Shown: piece after piece, positions 26,291-34,226 of the stretch
Layout: each line of letters opens with the position of its first letter
Numbering within the stretch: the first letter of the stretch is position 1
NCBI RefSeq assembly: GCF_900104635.1
Contig: NZ_FNWC01000007.1
Span: 372,001-436,000 of the forward strand
Direction: 5' to 3'
DNA from: Coprococcus phoceensis
Lineage (GTDB): Bacteria; Bacillota; Clostridia; Lachnospirales; Lachnospiraceae
Length of the DNA: 64,000 bases
Position numbers and translations under genes: made by a program
The notes under the pieces: model-generated
Told to the model about the DNA's origin: nothing
What the model saw: only the letters and a program-made list of their open reading frames with translations
Database searches by the model: none

Positions 26291-26800
26291 ATGAATACGA
26301 CAATGAAAAAGAGATGGATTTCTCTGTATGTGGAAAATCAGGTAGGTGTACTTCCTAAAATATCAGGGTTGTTTTCCGGAAAATTATACAATTTGGAAAG
26401 TCTTACCGTAGGAACAACGGAGGATCCGACGATTTCGCGAATGACGATTGAGACAGTCAGTGACGATGAGACATTTGAACAGATCAAAAAACAGCTCAAT
26501 AAATTTGTGGAGGTCATTAAAGTGATTGACTTTACAAACAGTTCTGTGTGCATGAAAGAACTAATGTATGTGAAAGTCAAAAAATGTACGAGAGAGGATA
26601 AAGAAGAACTGTTCCAGATTGCACAGTCTTTTAAAGCAAAGATCATCGATTACGGGAAAGACAGCCTGCTTTTGGAATTTGTGCAGACGGCGTCAAAAAA
26701 TGATGCGCTGATTAAGCTGATGAATGAAGAATTTCAGGCAATTGAGGTTGTACGTGGCGGAAGCGTTGGAATAGAAGCAATCAATATGGCAGAACGATAA
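26291..26800 (+). CDS. ilvN: Acetolactate synthase small (regulatory) subunit
   Basis: ACT-domain subunit that stimulates IlvB and usually confers valine inhibition. 169 aa from ATG 26291, 7-8 nt after TTAGGAGGAGC; the upstream in-frame codon at 26270 is inside ilvB. The N-terminal ACT domain (about 10-85) reads WISLYVENQVGVLPKISGLF and the C-terminal ALS_ss_C domain covers about 90-165. IlvH/IlvN length is normal. It forms a bicistron with ilvB under the leader terminator. Confidence 0.93.
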   Translation: MNTTMKKRWISLYVENQVGVLPKISGLFSGKLYNLESLTVGTTEDPTISRMTIETVSDDETFEQIKKQLNKFVEVIKVIDFTNSSVCMKELMYVKVKKCTREDKEELFQIAQSFKAKIIDYGKDSLLLEFVQTASKNDALIKLMNEEFQAIEVVRGGSVGIEAINMAER

Positions 26801-26849
26801 GTATTTTAGTCTCTTTTTGAAAAAACACAAAAAAACAGAGTGCGCTCTA

Positions 26850-26878
26850 TTGACAGGCGGATAAAAAAGTATAATAAT
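26850..26878 (+). promoter_or_regulatory. Promoter of ilvE
   Basis: TTGACA (26850-26855), a 17-bp spacer and AATAAT (26873-26878); an overlapping TATAAT at 26870 would give only a 14-bp spacer. ilvE therefore has its own promoter after ilvN. Confidence 0.65.
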
Positions 26879-26918
26879 AAAAAACAAGAGAAATCAGTAA
26901 CGGAATGGAGGAATTGTG

Positions 26919-27944
26919 ATGAGTAAAAAAGAGATAGATTGGTCAAATATCGGATTTGGCTATGTACAGACGGATAAAAGATATGTTTCAAATTATAAAG
27001 ATGGAAAATGGGATGAAGGCGGACTTACAGAAGAGGCGAATGTGGTATTAAATGAGTGTGCGGGTGTTCTTCAGTATGCTCAGACAGTTTTTGAAGGGCT
27101 TAAAGCATATAGGACTGAAGATGGACATATTGTCACATTTCGTCCGGATTTGAATGCGAGCAGAATGGCAGACAGTGCAAGAAGACTGGAGATGCCGGTG
27201 TTTCCGGAAGATCGTTTTATAAGAGCGGTTGAGCAGGTTGTTGCGGCAAATGCAGATTATGTGCCTCCATATGGTTCAGGAGCTACATTGTATATCCGCC
27301 CATATATGTTTGGAACGAATCCGGTGATCGGAGTGAAACCGGCAGATGAATATCAATTTCGTGTATTTGCAACACCGGTAGGACCGTATTTCAAAGGTGG
27401 TGCAAAACCAATCACAATTCGTGTATGCGATTTTGACCGCGCTGCCCCACATGGGACAGGACACATCAAAGCAGGTTTGAACTATGCGATGAGTCTTCAT
27501 GCAATTGTAGATGCGCATCAACAGGGATATGATGAGAATATGTACTTAGATTCTGCTACAAGAACAAAAGTAGAAGAAACAGGTGGAGCGAACTTTATCT
27601 TTATTACAAAAGACAATAAGTTGGTAACGCCGAAGTCTGATACGATTCTTCCATCTATCACAAGGCGTTCACTTGTATATGTTGCAAAAGAGTACCTTGG
27701 TATGGAAGTGGAAGAAAGAGAAGTGTTGTTTGAAGAAGTGAAGGAGTTTGCAGAGTGTGGTCTTTGCGGAACAGCAGCAGTCATCTCACCGGTTGGGAAA
27801 GTGGTAGATCATGGAAAAGAGATCTGTTTCCCAAGTGGAATGGAGGAGATGGGACCTGTTACAAAGAAATTATATGACACATTGACAGGAATTCAAATGG
27901 GACATATCAAAGCTCCGGAAAGCTGGATTAAAGTTATTAAATAG
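26919..27944 (+). CDS. ilvE: Branched-chain amino acid aminotransferase
   Basis: Fold-type IV PLP enzyme that transfers the amino group between glutamate and the oxo-acids of Val, Leu and Ile. 341 aa from ATG 26919, 7 nt after GGAGG. Typical segments are QTVFEGLKAYR, LYIRPYMFGTNP, GTGHIKAGLNYA with the Schiff-base lysine, and EETGGANFIFI. A CGLCGTAAVISP segment carries a CxxC pair, found in BCATs of the larger, eukaryote-like subgroup. It is monocistronic between its own promoter and a hairpin shared with convergent mgtE. Confidence 0.94.
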   Translation: MSKKEIDWSNIGFGYVQTDKRYVSNYKDGKWDEGGLTEEANVVLNECAGVLQYAQTVFEGLKAYRTEDGHIVTFRPDLNASRMADSARRLEMPVFPEDRFIRAVEQVVAANADYVPPYGSGATLYIRPYMFGTNPVIGVKPADEYQFRVFATPVGPYFKGGAKPITIRVCDFDRAAPHGTGHIKAGLNYAMSLHAIVDAHQQGYDENMYLDSATRTKVEETGGANFIFITKDNKLVTPKSDTILPSITRRSLVYVAKEYLGMEVEEREVLFEEVKEFAECGLCGTAAVISPVGKVVDHGKEICFPSGMEEMGPVTKKLYDTLTGIQMGHIKAPESWIKVIK

Positions 27945-27957
27945 GAAAGAAACAGAA

Positions 27958-27985
27958 GGGACATCGCAGAAAGTTGTGATGTCCC
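27958..27985. terminator. Bidirectional terminator between ilvE and mgtE
   Basis: GGGACATC (27958-27965) and GATGTCCC (27978-27985), followed by TAATTTTCT on the plus strand. The genes are convergent. Confidence 0.75.
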
Positions 27986-27994
27986 TAATTTTCT

Positions 27995-29326
27995 CTAAAG
28001 CTGAAAGATGTGCGTGGCAATCGTAAAATAGATGATGATGGAGCAGGTATCCACGAGTGTTGTGATAAGCGGAGCTGCCATGATTGCAGGATCTAAATTG
28101 ATTTTTTTCGCAAACAGTGGCAGAATACAGCCGATGATCTTTGATAAAATGACAGTGCAAATTAGGGAAAGACCAATCACGACAGCAAGCTTCAAATCTT
28201 TGTACATGATAAAAATTCGCAGTCCGTTTGCGAGTGCAAGTCCAAGACTTACAAGCAGTGCCACACGGAATTCTTTGAATATGACTCTGAAAATATCTTT
28301 GAAACGGATCTCGTCCAATGCAAGTCCGCGTATGATTAAAGTGGAGCTCTGAGAACCACAGTTTCCGCCGGTATCCATCAGCATTGGGATGAAGGAGACA
28401 AGCAGAGGGATAGCAGCAAATGCATTTTCATATTGTGTTATAATTGTTCCGGTAATGGTTGACGACAGCATTAAAATCAAAAGCCATAAAAAACGGTTTT
28501 TTGCATGTGAAAAGACTGAAGTCTCAAAATAAGTTTTTTCACTTGGATTTACAGCCCCCATGATAGAGATATCTTCAGTTGCCTCATCCACCATAACGTC
28601 CATAGCATCGTCCACAGTGATGATTCCCACCATTCGGTTATCGAGGTCTACAACAGGAAGTGCGAGCAGATCGTATTTGGAAAACAGTCTGGCTGTCTCT
28701 TCCTGATCGGTATGTGTGCCTACAGAGATGATCTCAGTCTCCATAATATCCTGGATAAATGTATTGTCGTCTAAAGTCATCAGGTCTTTGGCAGAGACAA
28801 TTCCAATCAAACGACGGTTTTCCAACACATAGCACGTATAAATGGTCTCTTTGTGTATTCCGACTTCTTTGATATGTTTCATAGTCTCTTTGATTGTCAT
28901 AGTCTTCTTTAAAGATACATATTCGGTTGTCATGATACTTCCCGCGCTGTTTTCAGGGAATTTCAAAAGTTGATTGATCAGATCTCGTTTATCGGAACTG
29001 ACAGTATGCAAAATCCTGGTTACAAGATTTGCCGGAAGTTCCTCTAATAAATCTACCGTGTCATCCATATATAAATTATCCAGCAGTTCACGAAGTTCTT
29101 TTTCGGTAAAAATTTTTACAAGGTAAGACTGAATGGGATTACTCATATTGGAGAATACATCTGCAGCTTTGTCCTTGGGAATCAGACGAAACGCAAAGGC
29201 TCTCTCCTTGTCTTCTAAGTTAGAAAGCAGCAGGGCAATGTCTACTGCATTCATTATCTCCAACGTGTTTTTGAGCGTTTTGAAATCTCTTTTCTCTAAC
29301 AGTTCGATAAAAGTTGTTCTGTTCAT
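27995..29326 (-). CDS. mgtE: Magnesium transporter MgtE
   Basis: Mg2+-gated Mg2+ channel of the inner membrane, 443 aa. An N-terminal superhelical domain (about 1-125) is followed by two CBS domains (about 130-255) that sense cytosolic Mg2+, then five transmembrane helices (about 280-443) with the pore segment IPMLMDTGGNCGSQSS. Length and domain order are standard. The ATG follows AAGGAG. An M-box riboswitch and terminator upstream on the same strand control it. A short ORF with a stronger ribosome site begins 70 nt upstream and overlaps its first 107 nt in another frame. Confidence 0.95.
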   Translation of the reverse strand: MNRTTFIELLEKRDFKTLKNTLEIMNAVDIALLLSNLEDKERAFAFRLIPKDKAADVFSNMSNPIQSYLVKIFTEKELRELLDNLYMDDTVDLLEELPANLVTRILHTVSSDKRDLINQLLKFPENSAGSIMTTEYVSLKKTMTIKETMKHIKEVGIHKETIYTCYVLENRRLIGIVSAKDLMTLDDNTFIQDIMETEIISVGTHTDQEETARLFSKYDLLALPVVDLDNRMVGIITVDDAMDVMVDEATEDISIMGAVNPSEKTYFETSVFSHAKNRFLWLLILMLSSTITGTIITQYENAFAAIPLLVSFIPMLMDTGGNCGSQSSTLIIRGLALDEIRFKDIFRVIFKEFRVALLVSLGLALANGLRIFIMYKDLKLAVVIGLSLICTVILSKIIGCILPLFAKKINLDPAIMAAPLITTLVDTCSIIIYFTIATHIFQL

Positions 29327-29396
29327 AGTCAGTTCTCCTTTTCATTATTTTATTTTTCGTTCGTATTTTGGGATCAAAACTGGCACCAGCATCCAT
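29220..29396 (-). CDS. Possible leader ORF overlapping mgtE (58 aa)
   Basis: An ATG at 29396 (minus strand) lies behind GAGGAGGTGAG (plus 29401-29411), a stronger ribosome site than that of mgtE. The frame codes a basic, hydrophilic 58-aa peptide (many Lys, Arg, Asn) that ends inside mgtE. It sits between the M-box terminator and mgtE. It may be a translated regulatory ORF or an accidental frame; the sequence has no recognisable domain. Confidence 0.35.
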   Translation of the reverse strand: MDAGASFDPKIRTKNKIMKRRTDYEQNNFYRTVREKRFQNAQKHVGDNECSRHCPAAF

Positions 29397-29471
29397 TGCC
29401 CTCACCTCCTCGTATAAAAATTTAAGAACAAGATACCTGTCCGCAGCAGTGCAATGCAATTTCTACGCAAT

Positions 29472-29504
29472 AAAAAATCCCGCCAAAGCAAAAACAATGG
29501 CGGG
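29472..29504 (-). terminator. M-box expression-platform terminator
   Basis: On the minus strand CCCGCC (plus 29499-29504) pairs with GGCGGG (29479-29484), extended by CAAAGC-type pairs, and is followed by a T-run (plus 29472-29477). Intrinsic terminator between aptamer and mgtE. Confidence 0.88.
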
Positions 29505-29519
29505 AATCATTCCGTGACA

Positions 29520-29680
29520 ACATCGTTCAAGCTTTAGCATCACAGGGCATATAAATTGCATTAAGATATGCCTTATCTGCGACATATCCTGCTAACCAGC
29601 GAATCGTGTCTCCACGTTGTTGCGGCAGCAATCTTAGGAAAATCCAAATCCCTGTGGTAGCCTCACCTACCGAATCTTAT
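29520..29680 (-). promoter_or_regulatory. M-box (ykoK) magnesium riboswitch
   Basis: Reading the minus strand: GGTAGGTGAGGCTACC at the 5' side, then GATTGCTGCCGC, the AAGGCATATCTTAATGCA region, and TGATGCTAAAGC at the 3' side, all hallmarks of the M-box aptamer. It is followed by an intrinsic terminator and mgtE. High Mg2+ is expected to favour termination. Confidence 0.9.
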
Positions 29681-29737
29681 TCTTTTTTGTTAGTCTAATA
29701 CACAGAAACAGAACTTGTCAATAGTTTTATTCAAAAT

Positions 29738-29766
29738 TTGCTCCAAAACTAAAAATATGCTATAAT
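29738..29766 (+). promoter_or_regulatory. Promoter of the methyltransferase-hslO-nadE run
   Basis: TTGCTC (29738-29743), a 17-bp spacer and TATAAT (29761-29766), 35 bp before the GTG start. Confidence 0.65.
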
Positions 29767-29801
29767 ATATCAGCTTATGTAAAAAATAGGAGGGATGCTC
29801 T

Positions 29802-30557
29802 GTGGAGGCGTATACAAGTTTTGCGGCTGTCTACGATACTTTTATGGATAATATTCCATATGAAGAGTGGGAAAAATATTTGAAAAGTCTGTTATACGAA
29901 TACGGTGTGCGTGAGGGACTTGTATTAGAACTTGGCTGTGGAACCGGGAATATGACAGAGATTCTGGCACAATCCGGCTACGATATGATCGGGGTGGACA
30001 ATGCAGAAGAGATGCTTGAGATTGCGATAGAAAAAAGGATGAAATCTGGGCTTGATATTTTATATCTTCAGCAGGATATGCGAGAATTTGAACTGTATGG
30101 AACAGTGAAAGCAATTGTCAGTGTCTGTGATTCTGTCAATTATATATTAGAGGAAGAAGAGCTGGAGGAGGTATTTCGGCTCGTTAATAATTATCTTGAT
30201 CCTGGCGGAGTGTTTATCTTTGATTTCAACACGGTTTATAAATACAGGGAAATATTAGGTGATCAGACGATTGCAGAGAACCGTGAGGAATGCAGTTTTA
30301 TCTGGGATAATTATTATTACGAAGAGGAAAGAATAAATGAATATGAACTCAGTCTGTTTATTCGGGAAGGAGATTCTGAGTTATATCGCAAATACCAAGA
30401 GACACATTTTCAAAAGGCGTATGACCTGGAGACAATGAAAAGGCTGATTACACAGTCTGGATTAGAATATATTACAGCATATGATGCGTTTACAAAAGAA
30501 GCGCCGACAAGAGTGAGTGAACGAATCTATGTGATTGCAAGAGAAAGAGGGAAATAA
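29802..30557 (+). CDS. Class I SAM-dependent methyltransferase
   Basis: 251-aa cytosolic methyltransferase of unknown substrate. SAM motif I is VLELGCGTGNMTE (about 45-57), motif II contains MIGVDNAEEML, and the post-motif FDFNTVYKYRE segment resembles the YjiC/UbiE-like group with small-molecule substrates. The start is GTG 29802, 8 nt after AGGAGGG; an ATG at 29795 is out of frame. The stop lies 2 bp before hslO, so the genes are cotranscribed. Confidence 0.85.
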   Translation: MEAYTSFAAVYDTFMDNIPYEEWEKYLKSLLYEYGVREGLVLELGCGTGNMTEILAQSGYDMIGVDNAEEMLEIAIEKRMKSGLDILYLQQDMREFELYGTVKAIVSVCDSVNYILEEEELEEVFRLVNNYLDPGGVFIFDFNTVYKYREILGDQTIAENREECSFIWDNYYYEEERINEYELSLFIREGDSELYRKYQETHFQKAYDLETMKRLITQSGLEYITAYDAFTKEAPTRVSERIYVIARERGK

Positions 30558-30559
30558 CG

Positions 30560-31438
30560 ATGAAAGATTATATTGTAAGAGCAACAGCGGCAAATAACCA
30601 GATCAGAGCGTTTGCTGCGACAACAAGAGATGTTGTGGAGACTGCAAGACAGGCCCACAATACAAGCCCGGTTGCAACGGCGGCACTCGGACGACTGTTG
30701 ACCGGGGGAGCCATGATGGGAACCATGATGAAAAACGAAAAGGATCTGCTGACGATCCAGATTAAATGTGAAGGACCGATCAAAGGTCTTACTGTGACTG
30801 CCGATGTAAATGGAAATGTAAAAGGCTATGTGGAGAATCCGGATGTAATGCTTCCGCCAAGCAAAGCCGGAAAGCTTGATGTGGCGGCAGCGCTTGATCT
30901 GGGAGTTTTGAGTGTCATCAAAGATATGGGATTGAAAGAGCCATATGTAGGGCAGACAATTCTGCAGACGAGTGAGATTGCGGAGGATTTGACTTATTAC
31001 TTTGCGACATCAGAGCAGGTTCCGTCGTCTGTTGGACTTGGTGTACTGATGGAAAAAGATAATACTGTCAAACAGGCAGGTGGTTTTATCATTCAGGTCA
31101 TGCCTTTTGTCGAAGATGCGGTGCTTGATAAATTGGAAGAAAATATTAAAAAAATTGATTCTGTGACAGCAATGCTGGATAAAGGTTACACACCGGAACA
31201 GATTTTAGAGACGGTTCTTGAGGGGATGGATGTAGAATTTACAGATACGGTTCCAACTAGATTTTACTGTAACTGTACAAAAGAAAGAGTAGAAAAAGCG
31301 ATTGTGAGTATCGGGAAAAAAGATATTCAGGAGATGATCGATGACGGAAAAGAGATTGAAGTCAACTGCCATTTCTGCAATACGAATTATAAATTTACAG
31401 TAGATGAACTGAAAGAGATTATAAAAAGAAGCAGGTAA
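30560..31438 (+). CDS. hslO: Redox-regulated chaperone Hsp33
   Basis: Holdase activated by oxidation and heat. 292 aa with the N-terminal core (ATAANNQIRAFAATT) and a C-terminal zinc redox switch: C237 and C239 (CNC) with C270 and C273 (CHFC). All four ligands are present, so the switch should work. Start ATG 30560 directly follows the methyltransferase stop; the 21-bp gap to nadE holds a strong ribosome site. In an anaerobe its role would be protection during oxygen or hypochlorite exposure. Confidence 0.95.
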   Translation: MKDYIVRATAANNQIRAFAATTRDVVETARQAHNTSPVATAALGRLLTGGAMMGTMMKNEKDLLTIQIKCEGPIKGLTVTADVNGNVKGYVENPDVMLPPSKAGKLDVAAALDLGVLSVIKDMGLKEPYVGQTILQTSEIAEDLTYYFATSEQVPSSVGLGVLMEKDNTVKQAGGFIIQVMPFVEDAVLDKLEENIKKIDSVTAMLDKGYTPEQILETVLEGMDVEFTDTVPTRFYCNCTKERVEKAIVSIGKKDIQEMIDDGKEIEVNCHFCNTNYKFTVDELKEIIKRSR

Positions 31439-31459
31439 TGAGAGAGGAGGTCCGTTGAG

Positions 31460-33379
31460 ATGAGAGATGGATTTGTAAAAGTCGCTGCGGCAACATTGAA
31501 CACGAAAGTTGCAGATGTGGAACACAATAAGTGGGAGATCTTTCGTCTGATTGACGAGACAATTGAAAATGGAGCAAAGATTGTAGTGTTTCCGGAGCTT
31601 TGTATTACCGGATACACCTGTGGAGACTTATTTTCACAGGACATTTTGCTGAGTCAGTCAGCAAAGGCACTGGAAGAGATTGCCGCTTACACAACAGGAA
31701 AAGACGGATTATTTTTTGTCGGTCTCCCATATGTCGTGTGCAATAAGTTGTATAATGTTGCGGCAGCAGTATGTGATGGTGAAGTGATTGGGATGGTAAC
31801 GAAGACATTCCTTCCAAACTACAGTGAATTTTATGAAATGCGGCAATTCCAGCCGGGACCTAAAAAGGCAGATTGGATTCCGTATGGGGAGGAAGAGATT
31901 CCATTTGGACCGCAGATTTTATTTGCGTGTGAAGAACTTCCGAATTTAGTTGTATCAGCTGAGGTTTGCGAGGATGTGTGGTCTCCGGTTCCGCCGAGTA
32001 TTCAGGCGGCACTTGCCGGTGCAACAATTGTGGTAAACTGCTCTGCAAGCGATGAGACAGTTGGGAAAGATGCGTATCGCAAGCAGCTGATTTCCGGACA
32101 GTCTGCAAGACTTATTGCGGGATATGTGTATGCAAATGCAGGAGATGGAGAGTCAACCACAGATGTAGTGTTCGGTGGACACAATATTATCGCTGAAAAT
32201 GGAAGCATCTTAAGCGAATCAGAACGCTTTATGAATCAGACTATTTACAGTGAGATCGATGTGGATCGAATCGTCAGTGAAAGAAGAAAAAATACGACTT
32301 TCCAGATGGAGGAAGACTTAGATCGATTTATTCGTGTTCCATTTTCAATTGAGGTGGAAGATACGAAACTTACAAGAACTTTTGAAAAATTGCCATTTGT
32401 GCCGGAGAATGAAAGTCTGAGAAATAGATGCTGTGAAGAATCTTTGATGATTCAGGCGATGGGACTAAAAAAACGTCTGAATCATACTAATTGTAAGAGT
32501 GCAGTCGTTGGGATTTCAGGAGGATTGGATTCTACGTTGGCGTTGCTTGTGACGGCAAAGGCGTTTGATTTGCAGGGAATAGACAGAAGCTGCATAGAAG
32601 CTGTCACAATGCCTTGCTTTGGAACAACTGACAGAACATACCAAAATGCATGTGTCTTGACGAAAAAGCTTGGGGCAACACTTCATGAAGTGAATATTCA
32701 GGATGCAGTGAGGGTACATTTCCGAGATATCGGTCATTCTGAAGAGAAACATGATGTGACGTATGAAAATGCGCAGGCACGTGAGCGAACACAGGTGCTG
32801 ATGGACATTGCTAATCAGACAGGCGGAATGGTGATTGGCACAGGGGATATGTCTGAACTTGCGCTTGGATGGGCAACTTACAATGGAGACCATATGTCGA
32901 TGTACGGGGTAAATTCTTCTGTGCCGAAGACACTGGTTCGACACCTTGTGCAATATTGTGCAGATACTTGTGAAGACAAAGAGTTACAGGAAGTGTTAGT
33001 GGATATTTTAGACACGCCGGTAAGTCCGGAGCTCCTTCCGCCAAAAGAAGGGGAAATCGCACAGAAGACAGAAGATCTTGTGGGACCATATGAACTGCAT
33101 GATTTTTATCTGTATTATATGATGCGATTTGGATATGCACCTTCTAAAATTTATCGTCTTGCAAGACAGACATTTGAAGGAATGTATGACAAGGATACGA
33201 TTTTAAAATGGCTCAATACATTTTATCGACGATTCTTTTCACAGCAGTTCAAACGTTCCTGCCTGCCGGATGGACCGAAGACAGGAAGTGTTGCACTGTC
33301 ACCGCGTGGGGATCTTCGAATGCCAAGTGACGCATGCGCGAATATTTGGTTGAAGGATTTGGAAGATATCTGCAATTAG
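31460..33379 (+). CDS. nadE: Glutamine-dependent NAD+ synthetase
   Basis: Two-domain enzyme, 639 aa, making NAD+ from deamido-NAD+, ATP and glutamine-derived ammonia. The N-terminal nitrilase-type glutaminase has the triad E46 (FPELC), K115 (VTKTFLP) and C170 (SAEVCEDVW). The C-terminal ATP-pyrophosphatase domain has the P-loop SGGLDS at 353-358 and the GTGDMSELALGWATYNGD segment. Length matches the large, fused NadE group, which does not need separate ammonia. ATG 31460 follows GAGAGGAGG. A hairpin follows the gene. Confidence 0.95.
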   Translation: MRDGFVKVAAATLNTKVADVEHNKWEIFRLIDETIENGAKIVVFPELCITGYTCGDLFSQDILLSQSAKALEEIAAYTTGKDGLFFVGLPYVVCNKLYNVAAAVCDGEVIGMVTKTFLPNYSEFYEMRQFQPGPKKADWIPYGEEEIPFGPQILFACEELPNLVVSAEVCEDVWSPVPPSIQAALAGATIVVNCSASDETVGKDAYRKQLISGQSARLIAGYVYANAGDGESTTDVVFGGHNIIAENGSILSESERFMNQTIYSEIDVDRIVSERRKNTTFQMEEDLDRFIRVPFSIEVEDTKLTRTFEKLPFVPENESLRNRCCEESLMIQAMGLKKRLNHTNCKSAVVGISGGLDSTLALLVTAKAFDLQGIDRSCIEAVTMPCFGTTDRTYQNACVLTKKLGATLHEVNIQDAVRVHFRDIGHSEEKHDVTYENAQARERTQVLMDIANQTGGMVIGTGDMSELALGWATYNGDHMSMYGVNSSVPKTLVRHLVQYCADTCEDKELQEVLVDILDTPVSPELLPPKEGEIAQKTEDLVGPYELHDFYLYYMMRFGYAPSKIYRLARQTFEGMYDKDTILKWLNTFYRRFFSQQFKRSCLPDGPKTGSVALSPRGDLRMPSDACANIWLKDLEDICN

Positions 33380-33401
33380 AATTTAAGAATGTAATGAATG
33401 A

Positions 33402-33422
33402 GGACGGGAAAATTTCCCGTCC
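33402..33422. terminator. Hairpin between convergent nadE and lipoprotein gene
   Basis: GGACGGGAAA (33402-33411) and TTTCCCGTCC (33413-33422): a perfect 10-bp inverted repeat with one central base. No good T-run on either strand, so it is a likely but weak bidirectional terminator. Confidence 0.55.
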
Positions 33423-33431
33423 CTGTTATTG

Positions 33432-33467
33432 TTATAGAGATAAGTTATATTATAGAGATAAATTATT
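33432..33467. repeat. Tandem 18-bp repeat at the 3' end of the lipoprotein gene
   Basis: TTATAGAGATAAGTTATA and TTATAGAGATAAATTATT follow each other. The first copy (33432-33449) lies just outside the stop codon, the second contains it. Read on the minus strand, the last residues NNLSL are repeated after the stop as YNLSL-stop. Confidence 0.75.
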
Positions 33468-34103
33468 TTTGTCATACATTGCTGCATCTAATTTTAAATA
33501 GTCTTCTTGTGAAATAGAATATACATTATTAGAATCTTTTGTTACACTGATTTCGATAACCTGTTTTTCACCGTAAGTTATATTCTTCATGTTAGCAGAA
33601 ACTTTGTCATATAAGATTTGGAAAGTCTGTTCAATAATTTCATCTTGAGAAGGAATTGTACCGCTTTCAGCCTGTGCAGTAACAAGTGTTTCAACTTCAG
33701 CCTGTGTAGCTTCTAACACACCTTCAAATACCTGAGCAGGTTCAATCTCAACTTCTACTGTGTAATTTTTATCTTTGCCTTCTTTTGCCTCTTTTACAGT
33801 GTATTTTGTATTTTTAAACAAGTCAATGAAAAGTTGCATATATTTTTCAGATAATTCTTCTGAAACACCAACAGCTGTTAACTGTTGTGTGGCAAGCTCT
33901 AAGTTTTGGTTATAGGTCTTTTCGGCATCTTCTTTTGTCTGCTTTGTGAGTTTTATATATTCATCAAACTCACCTTTGTACGTTGCGTCCAAACAGGCCT
34001 TTGTGTATCCAGATGCGTCAAATTTTTGAAAAGCAGCACATCCGGAAAGAGTTCCCATAATCAGTACCAATAAAGCTACAATCACATTTTTAAATTTTTT
34101 CAT
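33450..34103 (-). CDS. Secreted lipoprotein of unknown function
   Basis: 217-aa lipoprotein. The signal peptide ends in the lipobox LSGC (Cys22), so the mature protein is anchored to the outer face of the membrane. The body has an N-terminal helical part rich in Lys/Glu (about 30-110) and a beta-rich VEVEIEPAQVF part, resembling DUF5105-like lipoproteins of Firmicutes, but I cannot assign it firmly. AAGGAGG precedes the ATG on the minus strand. The 120 bp upstream to the next gene are AT-rich and show no clear element. Its last codons are a tandem duplication. Confidence 0.75.
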   Translation of the reverse strand: MKKFKNVIVALLVLIMGTLSGCAAFQKFDASGYTKACLDATYKGEFDEYIKLTKQTKEDAEKTYNQNLELATQQLTAVGVSEELSEKYMQLFIDLFKNTKYTVKEAKEGKDKNYTVEVEIEPAQVFEGVLEATQAEVETLVTAQAESGTIPSQDEIIEQTFQILYDKVSANMKNITYGEKQVIEISVTKDSNNVYSISQEDYLKLDAAMYDKNNLSL

Positions 34104-34226
34104 AAGTTATCCTCCTTATTTTTGGAAAAATTTTTTATAATTTTATCACAGAATTTTCACAATTACTAGTCATTTAATAAAAAAAATGTCGAAAAATAAA
34201 AGGAAACTAGTTAAAAACAAACAAAT

